Source: Paenibacillus durus (GTDB lineage Bacteria; Bacillota; Bacilli; Paenibacillales; Paenibacillaceae). From it: a DNA stretch of 64,000 nt. A model generated the notes under the pieces. The model did no database searches. It was not told the origin of the DNA and was given only the letters and a program-made list of their open reading frames with translations. Below, piece after piece: positions 7,806 to 15,560 of this stretch. How positions within the stretch are numbered: position 1 is the stretch's first letter; every line of letters starts with the position of its first letter. Where the stretch lies: the NCBI RefSeq assembly GCF_000756615.1, contig NZ_CP009288.1:5828001-5892000 (forward strand), written 5' to 3'. Both the position numbers and the translations under genes were made by a program.

Positions 7806-8606
7806 TTATAGCTTCGAATCTCTGCGCAGCGCAGAAGAACGGCGGACACGCCCTCTAAACCACAGCAGCCAGGCGTAATAGGCTAGACCGGCGAGACAGG
7901 CAAGCTGTATATTGTTAAGTCCGAGATAAGGATGGAGCGTCGGCTTAATAAAATCAACGGCAAACCGGAACGACAAATACCCGAACATGAACCATTGGAA
8001 CATCCGTCCCGAAAGGTAAAAGGAACCGGCCGCTCCGCCAAGAGGCGCGCGGCTTCGCCGGTACAGCGGGATGAGCAGCAGCGCGAGCGCCAGCAGAAAG
8101 ACCATTTCATACAGCTGGGTCGGATGCCGCCTGACCCCATCGCCAAAGTCGATACCGGTGAACCAGGTTGTCGCGGTGCCATACGTATGGTCGTCAAGGC
8201 CCGTCAAGAAACAGCCGATCCGCCCGATGAAGAGGCCCAGGATAAGCGGATACACAAAATCGTCGCCGGTCGACCGGGTCCAGCCGATCCACTTCTTGGT
8301 CAGCTCGACGCCGATCAATCCGCCGAGCAGACCGCCGACGATGGTCTTCCCGCCCCAGAGGAAGTGAAGCTGCCGGAGCTGCTCCCATGTAGCCAACGGG
8401 TCCTCCAGCCAGAACAGCAGCTTGGCGCCGAGCGCAGCGCCGAGAATCGTTCCGGCCAAAATCTGCAGGCTCATCAGCCGGGACATTTCGCTCGGACGCC
8501 GGGTCCACAGATACACCCGGAAGCCGATAAAGTAAGAGAGCGACTCGAACAGCACATGCGGATGAATCCGCCAGGAACCGATAACGAGATATATGGGGAA
8601 TTCCAT
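7806..8606 (-). CDS. Lgt-like prolipoprotein diacylglyceryl transferase family membrane protein
   Basis: 266 residues with about seven membrane segments and the Lgt landmarks GRIGCF near 127 and RHPTQLYE near 158. True Lgt has GRxGNFxNGE; here the Asn residues are replaced (GRIGCFLTG), so activity or substrate may differ. Lgt moves diacylglycerol from phosphatidylglycerol to lipoprotein cysteines. It is the middle gene of the B-box/Lgt-like/radical SAM operon, 19 bases after the first gene, with AAAGGAG upstream of the ATG. A paralogue specialised for another acceptor is more likely than the housekeeping Lgt. Confidence 0.75.
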   Translation of the reverse strand: MEFPIYLVIGSWRIHPHVLFESLSYFIGFRVYLWTRRPSEMSRLMSLQILAGTILGAALGAKLLFWLEDPLATWEQLRQLHFLWGGKTIVGGLLGGLIGVELTKKWIGWTRSTGDDFVYPLILGLFIGRIGCFLTGLDDHTYGTATTWFTGIDFGDGVRRHPTQLYEMVFLLALALLLIPLYRRSRAPLGGAAGSFYLSGRMFQWFMFGYLSFRFAVDFIKPTLHPYLGLNNIQLACLAGLAYYAWLLWFRGRVRRSSALRRDSKL

Positions 8607-8625
8607 CGGCGCGCTCCTTTGACTA

Positions 8626-8886
8626 TTATGAAAGGCTGAAGATATAGGCTCCGCAGATCGCAGCCAGCAGCACCGTCAGCGCCCCTATAATGGCCAGGAT
8701 GGCTACGATGGCCCGGAAGGCAGCGCTTCGGCCCTTGGGCTGCGGCTTAACCAGCGGCTCGTCGCAGTGCTCGCGGCATCTTCCAAGATCCGGATCATAG
8801 CATTCCTCGCATAGCGGCTTGCCGCATCTGCCGCATTGATGAACTGCTTCACGGTCCGGGTGATTCATGCAACGGAAACCTGCCAT
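8626..8886 (-). CDS. Small B-box-type zinc finger membrane protein
   Basis: 86 residues. The N-terminal half carries a B-box-like zinc ligand series (C-x2-H, CGRCGKPLCEEC, then C and H), and the C-terminal third is one hydrophobic transmembrane helix. It is probably anchored in the membrane with a cytosolic zinc module that could dock partners. It is the first gene of the operon with the Lgt-like and radical SAM genes. GAGGTGA precedes the ATG. No enzymatic residues are visible. Confidence 0.7.
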   Translation of the reverse strand: MAGFRCMNHPDREAVHQCGRCGKPLCEECYDPDLGRCREHCDEPLVKPQPKGRSAAFRAIVAILAIIGALTVLLAAICGAYIFSLS

Positions 8887-8990
8887 ATCTTCACCTCATT
8901 TAGCGTTTACCCCTATTGTAAACGCTAACCTGGGCTTTCCGCCAGAGAAACCTCGACCCAAAATATGGCTTGAGCTGACTGCCCGGAAAG

Positions 8991-9575
8991 TCACTTCGCC
9001 GAAAAATACCGCTCCACCTTGGCCAGCTTCTTCGCCTGCTTCCCCTTCTTGCTTTCCATTGACCCGAACTCGAATAATTTGACCTTGCGGATCCCGGCAA
9101 AATGGAACAAGCCGCGCTTCATCAGCACTTTATGCGCATTATTCAGAGTTAGCAGCGGATAATGGGCCGGTCCTTTCATCGTGGAGATGCACACCGCGCT
9201 TTTTCCTTTCAGCAGCCCTTCGGGATAAATCCGGTTCGGCCGGTCTCTATAGGCAAAGTTTGAGGCGAACATCCGGTCAATATAACCCAGCAGGATAGCG
9301 GGCGGTCTGCCCCAATAGATCGGATATATATACACGAGCCGGTCGGCCCAGCGGATTTGCTCTCTGTATTTTTCCAGTTCCGGGTCCTTGTGCATATCCC
9401 TTCTTCTGCGTTCTTTATTGTACACCAGTGACGGATCGAAGCCTTCCTCATACAAGTCCAATACCTGAAATTCCCCGGGAGCGGCATTCTGCCTAATCCC
9501 CTGTATCACAGCGTTCAAAAAAGCGCCATTCAAACTTTCACGGTTCGGATGGGCATAGACGATCAATGTGTTCAC
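8991..9575 (-). CDS. NAD(P)H quinone reductase, flavodoxin-like fold
   Basis: 194 residues of the NQO1/KefF-type flavodoxin-like family: YAHPNRESLNGAF phosphate-binding loop at the N-terminus, YPIYWGRPPAILLGYIDR in the middle and the STMKGP FMN loop. It reduces quinones or azo/nitro compounds by two electrons with NAD(P)H, protecting against redox stress. It starts with GTG at 9575 behind GAGGTGAGG. It is divergent from a MarR gene, with two dyads between them, and is probably repressed by that MarR protein. Confidence 0.85.
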   Translation of the reverse strand: MNTLIVYAHPNRESLNGAFLNAVIQGIRQNAAPGEFQVLDLYEEGFDPSLVYNKERRRRDMHKDPELEKYREQIRWADRLVYIYPIYWGRPPAILLGYIDRMFASNFAYRDRPNRIYPEGLLKGKSAVCISTMKGPAHYPLLTLNNAHKVLMKRGLFHFAGIRKVKLFEFGSMESKKGKQAKKLAKVERYFSAK

Positions 9576-9596
9576 GATTCCTCACCTCATAATTAG

Positions 9597-9662
9597 TTAT
9601 CAAATGATAATTTTCATTTCACAACTATATTATGCGATCCTTAATTAGTTGTCAATTGATAA
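9597..9662. promoter_or_regulatory. Two MarR-type operator dyads
   Basis: TTATCAAATGATAA (9597-9610) and TTGTCAATTGATAA (9649-9662) are related 14-bp dyads, 52 bases apart centre to centre (about five helical turns), inside the divergent nqo/marR promoter region. Their size and symmetry fit MarR dimers. Confidence 0.65.
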
Positions 9663-9720
9663 ATAGATTGCGCGCAAAAAAAATATTTGTCATAATAATT
9701 CCACATAGCGAGGTGATAAC

Positions 9721-10152
9721 ATGCCATTACCCGAATTCGCCTTTAAACTCAGGACGTTCGGAACCGGATTCTCTAAAGTGACGCGCCATCTGCTTACCGA
9801 GACCAAACCGGAAGATGTAACGCTGCTCCAATTCGAAATTTTGCATTTCCTGTATACCGAAGACTCGGCCACCTTTGGCCAGATCGGCGCTTGCACCGGC
9901 ATGTCCCTGCCCAACACGAGCCGCGAAGTGAAGAAGCTGATACAGAAGAAGCTGGTAACCAAACGGGCTGATCTCAAGGATAAAAGAGTTTATTTTGTCG
10001 AGCTGTCCCCATCGGGACAAGAATTGATGACGGCGTCATCGGCAAAGCTGGAGAGGCTGATCTCAGGGCAATATGCCCATTTGAATCCGGAGGACGTGAA
10101 CGAAGTGATGCAGGCACTAGACCTGCTGTCGGAGAAGCTGCTGGGGGAATAA
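9721..10152 (+). CDS. MarR-family transcriptional regulator
   Basis: 143 residues with a MarR winged helix: TFGQIGACTGMSLPNTSREVKKL as helix-turn-helix and KDKRVYFVELSPSG as the wing. It probably represses itself and the divergent quinone reductase from the two dyads in the 145-base gap, releasing on quinone-type ligands. GAGGTGATAAC precedes the ATG. Its own terminator follows. Confidence 0.88.
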   Translation: MPLPEFAFKLRTFGTGFSKVTRHLLTETKPEDVTLLQFEILHFLYTEDSATFGQIGACTGMSLPNTSREVKKLIQKKLVTKRADLKDKRVYFVELSPSGQELMTASSAKLERLISGQYAHLNPEDVNEVMQALDLLSEKLLGE

Positions 10153-10168
10153 GATGGACACTGCGTAC

Positions 10169-10203
10169 AAGGCTGGGATTTCTTTCAAAGAGATCCCGGC
10201 CTT
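10169..10203 (+). terminator. Terminator after marR
   Basis: AAGGCTGGGAT pairs with ATCCCGGCCTT (one G-U pair), followed by a short T-rich tail. Confidence 0.7.
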
Positions 10204-10251
10204 TCCTATTCTGCTCAGCCTTATGTAACTCTCAAGTAACTATATGACTTC

Positions 10252-10265
10252 AAAGTGCGTACTTT
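10252..10265. promoter_or_regulatory. AAAGT-N4-ACTTT dyad upstream of the PRISE reductase
   Basis: A short inverted repeat lies about 70 bases before the reductase start, a suitable position for an operator. It is a candidate site for the HxlR protein encoded convergently just downstream of the reductase. The assignment is by position only. Confidence 0.4.
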
Positions 10266-10331
10266 TCACGCATGTCCCAGCCAGCGCACAATGATGGTGC
10301 AGCCATTACAGGGAAGGAGAGGATTTAAATT

Positions 10332-11402
10332 ATGCAAGCTAAAGCAGCGTCGCCACAGAAAACGGCTCTTGTCGTCGGGGCCAATGGGGTGATCGGGCGC
10401 AATTTGATTGATTATCTTATCACGCTTTCCAATTGGGATATCATCGGCGTATCGCGCCGCGGCGGAGAATCATCGAGCCGTGTCCGCTATATCGCAGCGG
10501 ATTTGCTGAATCCCTTGGAAAGCCGTGAGAAATTAGGCAGCCTGACGGAAGTAACCCATATTTTCTACGCCGCCTACCAGGACCGCCCTACATGGGCAGA
10601 ACTCGTTCCCCCAAACCTCGCTATGCTCGTCAACGTAGTTGAGGCTATCGAGCCGGTTGCCGCAAGGCTGCGGCATATCAGTCTCATGCAGGGCTATAAA
10701 GTATACGGAGCACATCTCGGACCTTTCAAGACGCCAGCCCGCGAGAGCGACGCCGATCATATGCCGCCGGAATTCAATATCGACCAACAGAAGTTTCTAG
10801 AGAATCGGCAGCAGGGAAAAAGCTGGACTTGGTCGGCGCTCCGCCCTTCCGTCGTGTGCGGTTTCGCTCTCGGCAATCCAATGAATCTGGCTATGGTCAT
10901 CGCCGTCTATGCCTCCATGTCGAAAGAGCTGGGAATCCCCCTTCGCTTTCCCGGCAAACCGGGTGCCTACCACAGTTTATTGGAAATGACCGATGCCGGG
11001 CTGCTCGCGAAAGCAACGGTGTGGGCCGCGACCGACGAGCGCTGCGCCAATCAGGCTTTCAACATTACGAACGGGGACTTGTTTAGATGGAACGAACTTT
11101 GGCCCAAGATCGCCGCGTATTTTGAACTTGAGACGGCGCCTCCGCTGCCTATGTCGCTGGACGTAGTTATGCAGGACAAAGAAGCGCTGTGGGAATCCAT
11201 GGTAAAAAAATACGGCTTGGAGCAAAACAGCTATAGCAGCGTTTCCTCATGGCGCTTCGGCGACTTTGTATTTTCTTGGGATTACGACTTTTTCGCTGAC
11301 GGCACCAAGGCGCGCAGGGCAGGCTTTCATGAGTTTGTGGATACGGAGTCCATGTTCCTGAACATTTTTGAAGACTTCCGCAAGCGCAAGATAATTCCGT
11401 GA
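10332..11402 (+). CDS. PRISE-type NAD(P)H-dependent enone reductase (SDR)
   Basis: 356 residues of the extended SDR superfamily. VVGANGVIGRNL binds NADPH, and MQGYKVYGAHLGPFKTP in the middle is the hallmark of the PRISE group (progesterone 5-beta-reductase/iridoid synthase-like), which reduces activated C=C bonds. Annotation pipelines often call these SDR or NAD-dependent epimerases. AAGGAGAGG lies before the ATG. The convergent HxlR gene downstream and the operator-like dyad upstream suggest induction by an electrophilic substrate. Confidence 0.82.
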   Translation: MQAKAASPQKTALVVGANGVIGRNLIDYLITLSNWDIIGVSRRGGESSSRVRYIAADLLNPLESREKLGSLTEVTHIFYAAYQDRPTWAELVPPNLAMLVNVVEAIEPVAARLRHISLMQGYKVYGAHLGPFKTPARESDADHMPPEFNIDQQKFLENRQQGKSWTWSALRPSVVCGFALGNPMNLAMVIAVYASMSKELGIPLRFPGKPGAYHSLLEMTDAGLLAKATVWAATDERCANQAFNITNGDLFRWNELWPKIAAYFELETAPPLPMSLDVVMQDKEALWESMVKKYGLEQNSYSSVSSWRFGDFVFSWDYDFFADGTKARRAGFHEFVDTESMFLNIFEDFRKRKIIP

Positions 11403-11413
11403 GATTATACACT

Positions 11414-11447
11414 GAAACCGGTCTTTCGCACTTCATAGACCGGTTTC
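11414..11447. terminator. Convergent-gene terminator
   Basis: GAAACCGGTCT pairs with AGACCGGTTTC around a 12-base loop, with A-rich and T-rich flanks. It serves the plus-strand reductase and overlaps the last codons of the minus-strand hxlR gene. Confidence 0.75.
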
Positions 11448-11813
11448 TTTCTCTGTTTGGACTTCGGACAAGATAATGGCTTGATCCCCGTATTTCCGCT
11501 CAACATGGGTATCCCCCCAACGGCACATGAGATGAAGAATTTCCTTGAGGCTCCAGCCGTAGTCGGTCAGCTCATATTCGACTTTGGGCGGAACCATATT
11601 GTAAGTTGTCCGCTTAACGACTTCATCCCGCTCAAGTTCCCTTAGTTGCTGCGTCAGAACCTTCTGTGTGATAGCAGGCATTAAGCTAATGAACTCGCCG
11701 TTACGTTTCTTGCCAAACGTTAGATGGAACAAGATCAGCGGTTTCCACTTGCCTCCAATTACTTCGAGCGTCGCTTCCACCGCGGTATTGTAAGTTTTGA
11801 TCGGCTCCAACAT
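11433..11813 (-). CDS. HxlR-family transcriptional regulator
   Basis: 126 residues: GGKWKPLILFHL, ITQKVLTQQLREL and PPKVEYELTDYG are the HxlR winged helix. ATG 11813 is preferred over GTG 11825 because GGAGGTG lies 8 bases before it. It has no N-terminal Cys like the HxlR protein encoded near 5.3 kb, so sensing is probably by ligand. It probably regulates the convergent reductase. Confidence 0.85.
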   Translation of the reverse strand: MLEPIKTYNTAVEATLEVIGGKWKPLILFHLTFGKKRNGEFISLMPAITQKVLTQQLRELERDEVVKRTTYNMVPPKVEYELTDYGWSLKEILHLMCRWGDTHVERKYGDQAIILSEVQTEKETGL

Positions 11814-11929
11814 AAGTTCGAACACCTCCGCCCTTAACCTTAATTCCTGTCTAATCTTTCTTAAGACATAAATAGTCGATTTTCAGCTTTATTCTATCAC
11901 AATTAGAAAAACCGATCATGCCAATCTAT

Positions 11930-11960
11930 AACCTGCCGATTCGATCCGAGCCGGCAGGTT
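11930..11960 (+). terminator. Terminator-like hairpin in the nudC leader
   Basis: AACCTGCCG pairs with CGGCAGGTT and is followed by TTT. It lies between the minus-strand hxlR and nudC with no plus-strand gene before it, so it may be a leader attenuator or block stray transcription. Confidence 0.45.
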
Positions 11961-12074
11961 TTTCGTTGTCACTCTCACCATTATTTGCTATTCTTAATAG
12001 AAAAATTTAGCCGAGTGACCTGCCTTCAGCGCAGGATTATCGCGCCGTGGTCCCGGCCTGGAAAGGTTCTTGCC

Positions 12075-12917
12075 ATGATGAAACCAAGAGAAAGCATCTA
12101 CAAACGATATATTCCAGCCGTTGACGCCGAGCCCGGCTTTGACGGGTTAGCGTACTGGTTCATTTTCAGCTCGGGCAGACTGCTCGTTACAGAGTCTTCC
12201 GGCAGCATCGGCATTCCGCTAGCGCAATCGGCTGAGCTGCTGCGTGTTGATCCGGTGCGTACTTTATATCTCGGGACATTTGAAGATACTCCCTGCTTTG
12301 CCGTAGAGATTCAGGCGGACGCGGCCGAACCGGAAGGCATGGCCTTCCGCCCGCTTCGCTCACTGTATGACGAAGTGGATGAAGATCTGTTCCATCTGGC
12401 GGGCAAGGCGATCCAGATGCTCGCCTGGGATGATACGCATCAGTACTGCGGCCGGTGCGGGACGAAGACGGTCTTATCAGAGGCCGAGAGATCGCGGAAA
12501 TGCCCGAACTGCGGTCTGGTCAGCTATCCTCGGCTGGCACCTGCGGTGATTACCGCTATTTTAAAGGACAAGCAGATCCTGCTCGCCCATGCCCAGCATT
12601 TTCAGAACAATATGTACGGGCTGATTGCCGGCTTCGTTGAGCCCGGCGAGACGCTGGAGGACTGCGTGAAGCGGGAGATTATGGAGGAAGTTGGAATTAA
12701 GGTTAATAATATCCGCTATTTCGGCAGCCAGCAGTGGCCTTTTCCCCATTCCTTAATGGTTGGTTTCCTGGCCGAGTATGAGAGCGGCGAAATAACGGTG
12801 GATGGGGAAGAAATCGTCCATGCCGATTGGTTCGAACCCGGCAACCTGCCCGTCATTCCGTCAAACGTCAGCATCGCCCGCAAAATCATCGACTGGTACG
12901 TAGAGAACTATTCCTGA
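12075..12917 (+). CDS. nudC: NAD+ diphosphatase NudC
   Basis: 280 residues from the ATG at 12075, behind GGAAAGG; a frame extending to 11985 has no ribosome binding site. The zinc ribbon CGRCG...CPNCG (near residues 118 and 136), the Nudix box GFVEPGETLEDCVKREIMEE and the NudC signature SQQWPFPHS are all intact. NudC hydrolyses NAD(H) to NMN(H) and AMP and removes NAD caps from RNA. It acts in the cytoplasm and needs divalent metal. It is apparently monocistronic or co-transcribed with the cupin gene 21 bases downstream. Confidence 0.93.
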   Translation: MMKPRESIYKRYIPAVDAEPGFDGLAYWFIFSSGRLLVTESSGSIGIPLAQSAELLRVDPVRTLYLGTFEDTPCFAVEIQADAAEPEGMAFRPLRSLYDEVDEDLFHLAGKAIQMLAWDDTHQYCGRCGTKTVLSEAERSRKCPNCGLVSYPRLAPAVITAILKDKQILLAHAQHFQNNMYGLIAGFVEPGETLEDCVKREIMEEVGIKVNNIRYFGSQQWPFPHSLMVGFLAEYESGEITVDGEEIVHADWFEPGNLPVIPSNVSIARKIIDWYVENYS

Positions 12918-12938
12918 GGGTAACCCCCTCCTTCCGTT

Positions 12939-13661
12939 ATGCATATGATGGATAGACAAATGCCCAGGATGGAGGAACCCAGAATGAACTCTCCGCTCAG
13001 TTCTCCGGCGCTGACGCTTACGGCGGATTCCAATAAGCATATTAATTACCAGGCAGATGCGCACAATTACCTCACCCAAGTGTTCGGAGCCGAGCTTCCG
13101 GCTATCCAAACGGGGTTTTTCAACGTGCATATGACCAGAGGATTCGTCGTTCAGCCGCATTGGCATACGAATGCGACGGAGCTTGTCTTTGCCATCAGCG
13201 GGGAAATCCTAACTTCCGTATTTAATCCTTGTACGCAGCAGCTCATGACCTACAAGCTGGCTCCGGGCCAGGTTTCCGTATTTCCCAAAGGATGGTTCCA
13301 CTGGATTGTCGTCTTATCGGAGCAGGCGCACTTTTTAGCTATTTTTGACGTCCCTACCCCTGATGTCGTCTATGGCTCCGATTTCTTGAAAGCCATCCCT
13401 CCGGAAGTGCTGAACCGGGCCTACTGCGTAAGCGAGGAGGATTACAAGAAAGCGGTCGCTCCGCTGCAAGAATCCGTCATTATAGGGCCGCCTCCGGGCT
13501 GCGTCTGCGGGAACTTCCCGCCGCCGGTTCAAGGAATCCCGAAGCTTTCGCATCACGGCGGCCACCAATCTGCGTCTTCTCCCCCGTGTCCCTCCGACAG
13601 TCAAGTGTATCTGCACGGCTATGCCGGGCAGCTTGGGGGCCGTTATCCTTATTCGTACTAA
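12939..13661 (+). CDS. Germin-like cupin protein
   Basis: 240 residues with one cupin domain. Motif 1 reads QPHWHTNATELVFAISG (H-x-H and E metal ligands) and motif 2 GQVSVFPKGWFHWI (last His ligand), as in oxalate oxidase/decarboxylase-type germins. The Pro/Gly/Ser/Tyr-rich tail with HGYAGQLGGRYPYSY looks like spore-coat or surface sequence. No signal peptide is seen. ATG 12939 has no clear ribosome binding site; ATG 12984, after AGGATGGAGGAA, would remove 15 residues. A metal-binding oxalate or coat-associated role is possible. Confidence 0.75.
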   Translation: MHMMDRQMPRMEEPRMNSPLSSPALTLTADSNKHINYQADAHNYLTQVFGAELPAIQTGFFNVHMTRGFVVQPHWHTNATELVFAISGEILTSVFNPCTQQLMTYKLAPGQVSVFPKGWFHWIVVLSEQAHFLAIFDVPTPDVVYGSDFLKAIPPEVLNRAYCVSEEDYKKAVAPLQESVIIGPPPGCVCGNFPPPVQGIPKLSHHGGHQSASSPPCPSDSQVYLHGYAGQLGGRYPYSY

Positions 13662-13663
13662 GC

Positions 13664-13693
13664 AAAGAGGCCGTTTCCCGAAACGGCCTCTTT
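13664..13693. terminator. Bidirectional terminator
   Basis: Perfect 13-bp stem AAAGAGGCCGTTT / AAACGGCCTCTTT with a CCCG loop, between the convergent cupin and chemoreceptor-like genes. Confidence 0.88.
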
Positions 13694-13709
13694 GGTGTCG
13701 ATATGGCTC

Positions 13710-14519
13710 TTAGTGGAGATTGGACAAATCATTCGCTGTGCCGGCGATATGTACGTAGGCGCGGTTCAGCTCCTGCATGGACAACGCCTGATGCCGCGCG
13801 AACTCACGGATATCCTGCACGGATTGATTCATTTGGGTAATGGACTGCTTCATCGCTTCCATCTGCTCGTGAATATGGTTCGCCAAGTCTCCGCTCGTCG
13901 CACCCAGCTTGCGAATCTCCGTTGCGACCACCCCGAAGCCGAGGCCCTGTTCACCCGCTCTGGCCGCTTCAATCGCGGCATTCAGACCCAGCAGATGGGA
14001 TTGGTCGGCTATATGCTTCACCGATGTAAGAATCTGAAAGCTGCTCTCAATTTCGCTTAACATGGTCAAGGTATGCTCAGCAAGCTGGTCCAGTCTTTCG
14101 GTCGTCCCTTCTGCCGAACGGGTAACTTCTTCTGAAGTCGCCGTCATTTCTTCAACCAGAGAAGACAGCTCCTGCGCCCCCTCCTGGAGCTTGATGTTGC
14201 GATTGTTGGAAGTCAGGGATGCCATAACGCCGATCACCTGGTCGTCCTCCATAATGGGTACGGCCGTCGAAATATAAGGCACGCCGAAATTTTGCGCTCC
14301 CCGCTCTTCACGCTGCACTTTTTTAGTCTCCAGCGCAGTATAGGATACTGTGCCTTTGAAATTTTCAACAGGTGCTCCGACCGGAATCTTTAGATCAACC
14401 GTCTTTCCGGGAAGATAGGCCAGCACTTTATCTGTATCGGCCAGTACCAGAGCCGCATCCTCCGCGTACGTGTGTTGAATCAAACCAAGTAAATTCTGCA
14501 ATTGCTCCATTTTTTCCAT
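13710..14519 (-). CDS. Soluble methyl-accepting chemotaxis-like protein
   Basis: 269 residues, no membrane helix. The N-terminal half (about 1-110) resembles a small ligand-sensing (Cache/PAS-like) domain. The C-terminal half is the MCP coiled-coil hairpin with the signature LGLNAAIEAARAGEQGLGF, which contacts CheA/CheW. The cytoplasmic location suggests sensing of an internal signal. ATG 14519 lies 9 bases after AGGCGG. It stands alone between a terminator and the broken DUF1835 gene. Confidence 0.85.
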   Translation of the reverse strand: MEKMEQLQNLLGLIQHTYAEDAALVLADTDKVLAYLPGKTVDLKIPVGAPVENFKGTVSYTALETKKVQREERGAQNFGVPYISTAVPIMEDDQVIGVMASLTSNNRNIKLQEGAQELSSLVEEMTATSEEVTRSAEGTTERLDQLAEHTLTMLSEIESSFQILTSVKHIADQSHLLGLNAAIEAARAGEQGLGFGVVATEIRKLGATSGDLANHIHEQMEAMKQSITQMNQSVQDIREFARHQALSMQELNRAYVHIAGTANDLSNLH

Positions 14520-15410
14520 TTCAATCAACCGCCTGTATAATAGAATAACCGCCTTATTCCATTATCGTCCAGTTTCCGTAAACCGTTATACAACGATGGA
14601 TTTTTTCTGAAAACTTTCAAAAATAATGTGGCCAGAGAGAGCCTGTCATCTCTCAATCAGCCGATTGGAGGACGTATCCCAGCGCCACAGAGCGGATTTC
14701 CCCTCCAAATGCAGCCCGCCATACCACTCGTCTTTGCCTTTTACCGAGAGGTAGTCTTCTTCTCCAGCCAAGACCTTCCCGCCCAGCGCGGTTAGTGTGA
14801 TCCTGCAATCGGCAAAAGAGGGTACCGCATGACCAAAGTCGGGAAAATCTTCCAACCCTTGTATATGCAGCAGCGGGTAGGGCGCTTCCGACATGTTCTT
14901 CAGATGGCGCCAATATTCCAGATCGCCCATGCCCAAAATATGCAATTGTTCTCCCACCTGCCCGAATAAAGCATGCGGTGTATATTCCGCGCCTACAGCG
15001 GCCTCCAAAGTAGCTTGCTCCACCGCCCCAAGTCCGTTATGAACCGAAGGGATACGGGATAAATGCGCCTCGAACGCTTTTTTACAAAAGGCAGTGCAGA
15101 TGTATCTTCCTCAAAGAACCGGATATGCTGCTCCGGCAGGGGTGAAGTATAAGCTTCCCACATTTTGCTTCCCAGCGCCAGTTCCCGCTCTGAGACAGAC
15201 CGCCAGGTACCGGATAATGCCTTTAACTGCTTAACCGTAAGCTGCCCCAACCCGCGAAAACGTTCAACCCCCGGGTAATCCCCGATGCACAGCAAGCTCA
15301 ATTTCGTGTCCCCAAGCGTCTGCCCGGCAAGGGAATGAAGCAGATAACACAGCATCGTCTGATCGAACAGATCGTATTCGAACCATAAGACAATTTCGTT
15401 ATATTTGGTG

Positions 15411-15560
15411 AACTCTCCCCCACTTAGCTTACGCCTGAAGTGGGGGCTTCTGTTGGCATCGATACAGGGTTGCACACGCTGCGAGCTTCATGATCTAAAG
15501 ACTCAGTGCCTGTTGCACCCGAATGAGGGAAGCCAACGTCCAATACGTTCGTTTTGCCAA
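15411..15560 (-). ncRNA. Predicted omega/reRNA at the tnpB 3' end
   Basis: In TnpB elements the guide RNA scaffold spans the end of tnpB and the right-end hairpin, and its guide is the DNA just past the right end. Here that guide would be the DUF1835 sequence starting near 15410 and reading toward lower coordinates. Its 5' limit is a guess. The call rests on family knowledge and the visible hairpin. Confidence 0.4.

Noticed and set aside
11930..11960. Riboswitch in front of nudC
   Set aside because: Only a simple hairpin is visible, with no conserved aptamer sequence.
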